From Grammothele lineata (lineage: Eukaryota; Basidiomycota; Agaricomycetes; Polyporales; Polyporaceae): a stretch of 54,533 nt of DNA. Below, piece after piece: positions 47,328 through 54,533 of this stretch. The position numbers and the translations under genes were made by a program. Each line of letters opens with the position of its first letter. Positions within the stretch are counted from its first letter, which is position 1. The stretch spans positions 1 to 54,533 of the forward strand of contig NDFF03000097.1 in NCBI GenBank assembly GCA_002150815.3, read 5' to 3'. The notes beneath the pieces were generated by a model. It ran no database searches, was not told the DNA's origin, and saw only the letters and a program-made list of their open reading frames with translations.

Positions 47328-48004
47328 TTGCGAGTACTGTATGACTGTCGGACTTGCGCGTGTGGATCAGCTGCCTTTATCACCGCATTAATGCTCGGCG
47401 GTGCCGAGACCATTCTTTTAGACTCCAGACGTCAAGTCCTGAGATCGTCCACACACCATACAAACGTTCACTGTCGATTTGCGGCGGGGGCTATACCGCA
47501 CTGTCACGAGAACCTGTTGGGCGAAGAGAGCGAGTCGGAGTCGCCGCGGAGGGCTTGGTGGGACCTTCCCTTGCCCCTCCAACGTTATCCTCCTTACCCT
47601 TCGGCGATGTTGATGCACGTGCAAGAAGAAGCTCAAAGGCCGCCTCACGAAGGTTCACAATGTCACTTTGGGACTGTCGCCAGACGGCCTAGCGATGAGC
47701 TTGCGGGGCAGTGGAACAAGGAGATCGACGAGCTACTGACATTCGTGAGCGTTCGTTTTGGGTTATGTTGACGAGTCGAACCGCTCCACAGGCGGCTCCG
47801 ACGGGGCCTCTACTCAACCGTCTTTATGTCACAGCATTGGACGTCCAGTCGTATTATGCACGTTTACAATCAGCGGCCAAATGCGGTGGTGCGGATGGTC
47901 GTGTTCTCAACGTATTGCTCTTCGTTGCGGTGAAATCTCATCGGGTTTCTTGCCACCAAAACACGTTATTCAGGACAGATTCCGTGAACAGTTTCGAGAC
48001 GTGA
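47328..48004 (+). pseudogene. Truncated DUF6535 copy 3 (relic)
   Basis: The exon ending at 47744 carries GQWNKEIDELLTF, nearly identical to QWNKEIDGLLTF of copy 1. It is followed by a 47 nt intron (47745-47791, GTGAGC donor, CCACAG acceptor) at exactly the family position. The next exon reads PLLNRLYVTALDVQSYYARL, a degraded match to AGLFSAILTAFNVQSYQLLQ, and stops at 48004 without the membrane spans or the C-terminal half. The frame before the motif is open back to 47328 but unlike the other copies. The two exons could still yield a 209-residue product. I regard it as a truncated remnant; a short new gene is possible. Confidence 0.6.
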
Positions 48005-48108
48005 TACAGGGGAAGACATGCTCAGGTGCAATCGATAGCTACTTGTTCTAGCCAATGCATAGGAAGACACCAGTAGTCCGTTACTCGACAACGGCGATAC
48101 TTGAACAT

Positions 48109-49314
48109 TCAGTGGACGTCCTTTCTACCCTCGGACATGAACGACTTCGTTCTCTCAACGGCAAGGACTTCCGCTTCCTCACAGATGAAGGCATCCATGT
48201 TGCCTTGGCTAATCCCAGCGACCTGGCTCGCCATCCCCAACATCTTCTCCTCCCACGCGGCTATCGCAGCCTCTCGTTCCTTCGTGCCCTTGCCATTCCC
48301 TATAGCGTCGGCGAGAATAAGACCAAGCTCCAGTCCGTCCAGCATGGCGAGGTTCGCGCCCTCGCCCGCAAACGGACACATCTGGTGCGCCGCGTCTCCG
48401 ACGAGCGTCACCCCAGGGACGTGCTCCCAGCGGTGGCCTACAGGGAGGCTGAACAGCGGGCGGTGGTACATCGCGCGCTCGTCGCACTCCTCGAGCGTTT
48501 TCATCATCCAGGGCGCCCATCCTTGGTAGATGTCCTTGAGCACAGCACGGGCAGCGACGGGCTCGCTCGGGAGGTCCCAGGACTCGGGCCCGCGGAACCA
48601 AGCGTAGATGCGCACGCGGCCGTCGCCGTTCATCTGGTATCCGAGCGTGCGCGCGGCGCCGACGACGAACGCGGTCCCGTGCCCGACGGCCGCGCGGACG
48701 GCGGCCATGTCGGCGCGGGCGGCGACGGCGGGCGCGAGCGAGATCTCGGCGCCGTTGACGCTGTTGTAGGTGGAAAGTGCGGGGGAGACGAGGGGGCGGA
48801 CGCGCGAGTTGGCACCGTCGGCGCCGATGAGGATGTCGCAGACGACCACGGTCTCATCGGCGAATGTGAGCTCGTGCGTGTTGTCGCCGAGGGCGCGGGC
48901 GGAGGAGAGCGCGCAGCCCCACTTGATAGAGTCGGCAGGACAGGCGTCGAGGAGGATGCGCCGGAGAACGGAGCGGTCGATCTCAGGGCGGACGTCCTCA
49001 GGATCCTTGGGGCCCTTGTCCTCGCCGGCCTCGGAGGTCAGAAGGACTTTCCCGGCGCGATCGAGGATCTTGAACTCGTCGCCCTCGGGGCGAGAGTTGG
49101 CCTTGAACGCGTCCTCAAGGCCGTTCTCTCGGAGGGCCCGTTGGCCGCTCGCGTGTCCGAGGTCCAGCGTGCCTCCAAGGTGAGAGCGGGCATGGAAGGA
49201 GAGGTCGCGCTCGTAGAGCGTGGCGGGAATGCCGCGGCGATGGGGGGTAAGAAGAAGGACAAGGCCGCTGGGGCCAGCGCCGATGATAGCAATACGAGGA
49301 GTGGTTGATGTCAT
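48109..49314 (-). CDS. FAD-dependent monooxygenase (TetX/salicylate hydroxylase-like)
   Basis: Single exon, 401 residues, starting MTSTTPRIAIIGAGPSGL; this ATG puts the dinucleotide-binding GAGPSG motif at the expected place. The frame is open upstream to 49518, but that extension is not needed. Class A flavoprotein hydroxylase signatures are complete: the GxGxxG FAD-ADP site, a second-site Asp-Gly motif in CDILIGADGANSRVRP, and the ribityl-binding GD motif in VTLVGDAAHQMCPFAGEGAN. GLELGLILADAI follows. There is no membrane span. Such enzymes use NAD(P)H and oxygen to hydroxylate small, often aromatic or polycyclic, molecules. The substrate is not predictable, and no biosynthetic cluster surrounds the gene. 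The absence of introns contrasts with its intron-rich neighbours. Confidence 0.93.
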   Translation of the reverse strand: MTSTTPRIAIIGAGPSGLVLLLTPHRRGIPATLYERDLSFHARSHLGGTLDLGHASGQRALRENGLEDAFKANSRPEGDEFKILDRAGKVLLTSEAGEDKGPKDPEDVRPEIDRSVLRRILLDACPADSIKWGCALSSARALGDNTHELTFADETVVVCDILIGADGANSRVRPLVSPALSTYNSVNGAEISLAPAVAARADMAAVRAAVGHGTAFVVGAARTLGYQMNGDGRVRIYAWFRGPESWDLPSEPVAARAVLKDIYQGWAPWMMKTLEECDERAMYHRPLFSLPVGHRWEHVPGVTLVGDAAHQMCPFAGEGANLAMLDGLELGLILADAIGNGKGTKEREAAIAAWEEKMLGMASQVAGISQGNMDAFICEEAEVLAVERTKSFMSEGRKDVH

Positions 49315-50378
49315 GGCAAGAAAACTGTCTGTGCGGCAACGGATCAGCATATCTCCTGAAGAGGCAAACAAGTGCACCCTTACTGAGTAGACGAGTAGCT
49401 TGCTGAAGAGGTGCGTTGCGTAGTCTGGATGAAAGACGACGGATGGTACCGACCCTCTTATATCTCCTTGTGCCTGAGGACAGCCGAAGGTGAACGCGTC
49501 GTTGTTGCCGCACTCCAAAGGTACCCCACTGGTGCCCGGCCTTGCAGAATTAAATGAATGTGAGGCGAGACCAGCCGAGAGCCGATGGAAACTCTAGGAA
49601 TACCCAACATGCGTGTTCAATAGCTATAGAGCTCAATGCTAGCAAAAATATGCACGGCTCTGTCCCGCGGAAGGAATCCGCGGCTGCTTCCGCGGACCAG
49701 CGTGAGCGAGCTGACTGTGCTAGATTGCTACCAGCGCAAATGAACAAAAATAAGTGATGGTAGGAGTATGTACGTACCAAAGACTAGTTGTCCGCATAGA
49801 GCACGTTTCCATCAAGTTTCAGAACTCGCAACCCGACTTGCAGCTTGAGCGACCTCGCAGTCGAGACGTTCGTGTGACATCGCCATCACGTAACCCGCCG
49901 GAGGTTCAAAATCTTTCGAACATGAGGGCGTCGTTATTGGCACAGTTTGCGCAGTGCGATGTCAATTCCATGAACGGAATACTTGCGGGCACCATGGCTG
50001 GTAGAGCTCAGGCAGAGGTAAACACTAGCTCCTCAACGTTTAACGACTGGAGTCGCATACAAGTCGCATATGAGGTTTGAGCAATGGCTGAGAAGAACTT
50101 CAGGCGTCCACAGGCGTACGCGTGTGGCTCGTTAACGCGATCGAGGCCCGATTTCGCCCGAGGAGCGACCGGTCCCCGGCCCAGATCCCATATTTGTCAG
50201 CAATCCTTGAATCGCATAACCGGCGCTTCTGGGATCGGAACTGGGCAGACTCGGATCGTTGTTGAAAGTTCGTCACCCCTCCACACTCCGCCTCCATTCT
50301 GAACGGGTATCTGGATGCTAATAAAGATAGGGATAACACAAAGTCCCAGCCAAATCAAAGTAGCCCCCGGCCCCTTCG
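49315..50378. other. Intergenic, promoter side of the monooxygenase
   Basis: No gene seen. A TATA-like ATATAAG on the minus strand (about 49457-49463) lies about 145 bp before the monooxygenase start. Three CCGCGG palindromes cluster at 49665-49695. Confidence 0.5.
49665..49695. promoter_or_regulatory. Triple CCGCGG cluster upstream of the monooxygenase
   Basis: CCGCGG occurs at 49665-49670, 49678-49683 and 49690-49695, spaced 13 and 12 bp, about 350-380 bp upstream of the monooxygenase start codon. CGG/CCG triplets are the half-sites of fungal Zn2Cys6 regulators, so this may be an operator-like element. That is inference. Confidence 0.4.
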
Positions 50379-52912
50379 TCATGAAAGAGATCTCCTCTCC
50401 GGTCCCACCTCAGAACCAAGTGCATCGGCATCTCGCTCCTCTGAGTCGCACGGCGACTCGAGCAACTCGACCTCCTCTTCCGCCCTCTCCCCATCCCGCC
50501 CAGGTGCTGACTCTTCCACTCGCCGATACCCGTCCCGACCGTGCCGCCACCGTGTACAGCGGCGCTGGAGAAGTTTGAAGCCGAACACCCCGAGGAGGAG
50601 CAGGACGCCCAAGGAGAATATGCCCGCGGCGATATAGACGGCGCGCATCGAGCCTTCAGGGTCGGAGTTCAGGTCTGATGGTGTGGATGTGGGAGCTTTC
50701 GTCTCGTTGTCTTCGTCTTCCGAGTCAGAGTCAGAGTCAGAGTCCGAATCAGAGTCGCTCGAGTTTAATCCGAGGTTTTCGACGTCCGCCTGAGCGGTGG
50801 GGGAGGTCGCACGGACAGGAGCAGCAGTGACGCTCGGACGCTGCGGTGTGCCCGTATACGATGGGCGTATTACTACTCCAGTGTCCTCGGCGTCGACCTG
50901 TTCCACCCAGTTGGCCTCGTATTCGGCCAGTCGTGTTCGAAGTAGCTTGTCTGTTTCGGCCCATGCCTTGTCAGGATCGACGGTCTGAGCAGGCAATTAG
51001 GATACAGCATCAACTGAGACGAAGACGGAGCTTACGCTGAGCATCTGGACGTACGCTGCTGCACCGGGGTCGTGTGCAGCGGGGTAGCCATACAGCGCGT
51101 AGACGTTACGAAGGAAATTATCCCCGAGGAGAAAGTCTGCCCCGCAATCTCGTATGAGAACACAGCGGGCGGCCGCTCAGCATGACATTCGTACCTTGCG
51201 TGGGCAGCTCGGTGCCGATGAACGTGCCGAAGCAGTCGTACGCGCCATCCTCTCCGACTATAACGCGCGAGAGGTCGACGGGATGCATCGGGTACTCTTG
51301 CTCTCTGTATAATCGTCAGAGGAAAGCAGTGGTGAAGGCGAGGGTTCCTAGAGGCGTGACTCACCCAAAAACGAGGGACACATTCGCTTTCATGTCGCAC
51401 GGAACGTGCCACAGCACATCGCCATCCGGATACGATTCCGGGATGGCGCCCGGAATGTCCTGGTATATCGCTTCGACGTAGTGCTTAAGGCCGTGTACTA
51501 CGCTCCGCTCATCAGCACCCCTTCTCAGCTAGGCGGGAAACTCGACACACGCACCATACGACGCCCCGGTATCGAAGGACACGGTCAGCCTCCCACCCGA
51601 ATCGCCCTCATTCGTGCCAGACGCGCTCGAGTTGCCCGAAAGACGCCGCCCGTTGACAACCATCCCGTCCATGTGCGCAGTCCACGTCCCAGAACGTACG
51701 CTTTCTATCCGCGGGGCGTCTAGGATGTCGGTCATGTTCGTGAGAACCTCCGCTGCGTGTCAGCGGTGCAGTCAGTACGTGGAAACTCGGACAAAGATTG
51801 CCCGGCAACGCCGGGCTTGGGGGACGTACAGAACGTCAGCACACCCCCGTCCGCGAAGCCGATATCAGAGCGCGCGGGGAGCCAGGTCGAGTACGCGGGC
51901 TGGTCGGGGAGGTGGGAGAAGATCTACGCGCGAGCGGGGTTCACGTCAGCCCGAGATCCACGCTGTCTACAGCTTCCCGAAGCGTTCCTCTCGCCGATCA
52001 GCAGGAAGCAGGAAGCAGATGCGACCTACGTTGTAGACAAAGGGCACGGCGTGAGGTTCCCAATGCGTGCCGTTTAGGACTTCGAAGATGTCGGAGGCGC
52101 CGATGCTAGTGGGGCGCGAGTGGCGGTTAGACGCGGAGGGCGCGGAAGGAGGGGCGCGTCTAAGTGGAAGCCGACTTACCCGCCGAGCCCCAGAATCCCA
52201 TTGAACAGCCCTGGAGTTGTGCTGCTCGCGGTGGTCGCTACTGCGTCGTACGCGAGCGCTGCAGATGGTGCTCTCGTCAAAGACGACCATGTTAGGAGCT
52301 TACTGCGTACTCACAGATTGCCTGATTTCGAACCGTGTACGGGCCGAAGCTCACGTTCGCGAGTACGATCGGTCCCGTGTACCACGAGCCATCGCTGGGG
52401 GCGCACGACGACTGTGAAATCTTGCTTCGTGCTAAGATACAACGCGAGCGAAGACTCACAGATACTTCTGCGTCGAGTTCACCCCCGTCTCGATCAAGCC
52501 TGCCGGGACCTCCCCTCCCACAGAAACCGGGTCGATCCATGTATCGCTGCTCCCCGTGTCCAAGATGACCTGTGCCCCACGCGCGTCTCCCAATCAGTTA
52601 TGGCTCGCGCGCGCGAGTAGCCGAGGGATGAACAGGGCAGTGCAGACTTACCTGGTATGGCACCCCGTTCACCCAGATCGTCCCGGAATAGAGCTCATCG
52701 TACGCATGTGTGAACCCGAAGTCGCGTTCCCCGTCTGCGCTACGGGACACAGATACGGAATATGCAGGGGATTCCGGAGATTGACGTCCACGCAGTTGTC
52801 GTGCTCCAGGAAAAGAGGGCCGCAGAGAGAACGGGAAGGCGCGAGCGGGGGCGGTGAGGGCCTCGAGCACCGCGAGCACGAGGAGAGGCGGGAGGGTCTG
52901 CAGCGCGAGCAT
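50379..52912 (-). CDS. Membrane-anchored pepsin-family (A1) aspartic protease
   Basis: Eleven exons (52912-52652, 52569-52460, 52394-52315, 52258-52180, 52105-52030, 51923-51830, 51752-51555, 51497-51365, 51304-51195, 51136-51036, 50984-50379) give 615 residues. An N-terminal signal peptide ends near LTAPARA. The first catalytic motif is VILDTGSSDTW; the flap is KYLDGSWYTG, with its Tyr kept. GLFNGILGLGGIGASDIF and VYNIFSHLPDQPAYSTW follow, then the second catalytic motif LTVSFDTGAS. DFLLGDNFLRNVYALY near residue 400 is the usual C-terminal strand. Beyond the protease fold is a linker with an alternating Ser-Asp run, a membrane span (AVYIAAGIFSLGVLLLLGVF) and an acidic cytosolic tail. Both catalytic Asp are present, so it should be active at the cell surface or in the secretory/vacuolar system. 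The anchor makes it yapsin-like in topology, though by a true transmembrane helix rather than a GPI signal. Confidence 0.95.
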
Positions 52913-54533
52913 CTCCCAGGGGCGCTGACGGGGCTAGCTATAGGGGCCACGTACGCGTGAAAGAGCGTATAACGGAGTAGCGGCCTAGGAGAGCGAGTGT
53001 GGGGCAGCTATGAGGGACAGCGGGACAGGGGGCGCGGGGGAAGAGCGGGCGCGCGAGAACCCTCGCCGACCACGCATATATGCATCCGCGTCGCCCGCGC
53101 ACACGAAACGCTACAGCGGGTTCGCGGAAAGGCCCGATCGCGAAGCGCAGCGCGTGCGTAATCTCCGGGAGGGGGGCGTCCCCACGCCCGCCAGATCCAG
53201 TCGAATTCGAGCGGTGCACGCACTGCGCGAGTTTCTTACATGGTGCCAAGCCTGGGGGCCCGCCGGCGAGCGAGCGGCTCTATCGAGAGCGGAAGAAGGG
53301 GAGGGCAGGAAAAGGAATCGCGCGCGCGAGATTGGCGCGATAGGCGACAGCGACCGCCGCTGTAGCCCCGGACGGGCAAGGCCCGGGTCCTGTACCGTCC
53401 TGTAGGGTTCTGAGTAATATAACAAAGGCCCAAGGTCCAAGGGCGCGAACGCGTACCCGGGTTCGCGCTCGACCTTCGAACTTTTCCTTCGACGTATGTA
53501 CGTGATTCGTGTGCGCACGCTGCAGGGAAGAGAGCCTGAGGGCGCGGTGGAACGAACTGATGGAGGCTCGAGGGTACGCTTTCTATCTCTTGATTCTTGA
53601 TGTGGGCGCGGTCACGTCATCGCGCCCCGACGACCCCGAGCTGGGTTGCTAGCGCAAGAGACCGGAGTCGATTCGTAGTACGTACGCTGCGCAGGTCATG
53701 AGGAGTGCGTTTGTGTGCATGTTCGCACCGCTCATTCAAAACGTACCGGCGAGAGAAGACTCTCATCTCGCCTCCTGAGCCCGCCGGGCGCAAAAGAGTG
53801 TATCCTGAACGTAAATGGTTAGCGGGGCCACCAGGCGGACCTTGTTCTACACACTACAGCGGGAAAAGTTCAAGTGGAGCGAGGGGCAGGAGGGGGCTGG
53901 GGCGTATCCTGGTTACCGACCTGGAGGCTGGGAACATTTACTTACCAAGGATCAACGAGAACCCCGAGAAGCCACATCTAATGCTCGTCCGCGGTCCTGC
54001 TAACCGCTGTCACCGCACGTCTTATTGTCCGATAGGACGACTTGCAGAGCAGCGATGGCGGAGCCTCGGAGAGATAGATGGTTGACCACAGAGTGCACCG
54101 CCCAGCCTTCAGCTGCTCTATAGCATCCTCTCTCTCCGACACAGAGGTGGGACCCGAAAACAGCTGGGAGAAACGAGGAGTACAGTGGGAAGGGTTCGGA
54201 ATTTGGAAAGTGTCGCAGTCGCGGATCGCGAGCGAACCGGTGTTGCGACACGGGGGAGAGAAGAGGTTCGCGCGGAGACTGACAGGGGTAGGGTCTGTCA
54301 ATTGCGAGAACACTAGGGGCATCGCCCCGCGAAGGTACCAGCCTTATATACAAGACAGACGAGTCACGAGACGAGGCGGCAAGGAGCGGACGGAGCGCGG
54401 GGACTCCCGGAGACGATACGAGTGAGACGGGGTCAAGAGAGGAGAGATAACGGGCGAAGAACGAGCGTGAGGGGTAGTAAGCGAGGATGACTAAGGAACG
54501 TGGGACGGAAAAGGTAAGGTAAGCGCGCGAGGG
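52913..54533. other. Promoter side of the aspartic protease and unassigned sequence
   Basis: The first few hundred bases should hold the protease promoter; I see no clear TATA box. Beyond about 53.3 kb there are only short overlapping frames with no recognisable content and no convincing introns. Confidence 0.5.

Noticed and set aside
48055..49308. 417-codon plus frame opposite the monooxygenase
   Set aside because: It is antisense to a complete flavoprotein gene and shows the mirrored composition only.
49315..49518. 68-codon N-terminal extension of the monooxygenase frame
   Set aside because: The FAD-binding motif sits immediately after the inner ATG as in the family, and the extension overlaps the TATA-like element.

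Overview
The window is nuclear DNA of a filamentous basidiomycete, most likely an Agaricomycete. Genes are split by many 47-91 nt GT-AG introns with CTRAY-like branch sites. Coding DNA is GC-rich. Two copies and one relic of the DUF6535 membrane family occur, a family I know only from mushroom-forming fungi. All exon models below were joined by hand from splice signals and reading-frame continuity.

Layout. 0.6-3.1 kb: DUF6535 copy 1 (+), start codon unresolved. 5.1-6.3 kb: an unassigned spliced gene candidate (+) and a frameshifted F-box/LRR-like relic (-). 6.4-8.8 kb: an FHA-domain Ser/Thr kinase of the Chk2/Cds1/Mek1/Dun1 type (-, nine exons). 10.6-14.2 kb: a ~1060-residue single-pass membrane protein resembling Inp2/vezatin-type peroxisomal myosin-binding proteins (-). 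It shares a ~390 bp divergent promoter with a small GNAT-like protein at 14.6 kb (+). 15.05-25.4 kb: about 10 kb with no gene I can recognise, carrying microsatellites, Z-DNA-prone tracts and a G-quadruplex motif. 25.4-28.5 kb: an HSF-type transcription factor (+) with a 724 nt first intron. 30.5-31.5 kb: a DJ-1/Hsp31-like protein (-). 31.8-34.1 kb: DUF6535 copy 2 (-), with a GC-AG intron. 34.9-41.1 kb: a ~1790-residue protein with three START-like domains and a C-terminal membrane anchor (+). 42.6-46.1 kb: a LisH-domain, Q/P/G/M-rich Flo8-like regulator (+) with a 660 nt first intron. 47.3-48.0 kb: a truncated DUF6535 relic (+). 48.1-49.3 kb: a single-exon FAD-dependent monooxygenase (-). 50.4-52.9 kb: a membrane-anchored pepsin-family aspartic protease with eleven exons (-).

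The genes do not form an obvious pathway or cluster. They are mostly housekeeping or regulatory genes (checkpoint kinase, two transcription regulators, lipid-transfer-like protein, stress protein) interspersed with lineage-specific DUF6535 copies. The most unusual elements are the three dispersed DUF6535 loci, the very long START protein, the gene desert, the oversized first introns of both transcription regulators, and a perfect 14-bp hairpin near 47.0 kb. I did not find evidence for a clearly new molecular system.
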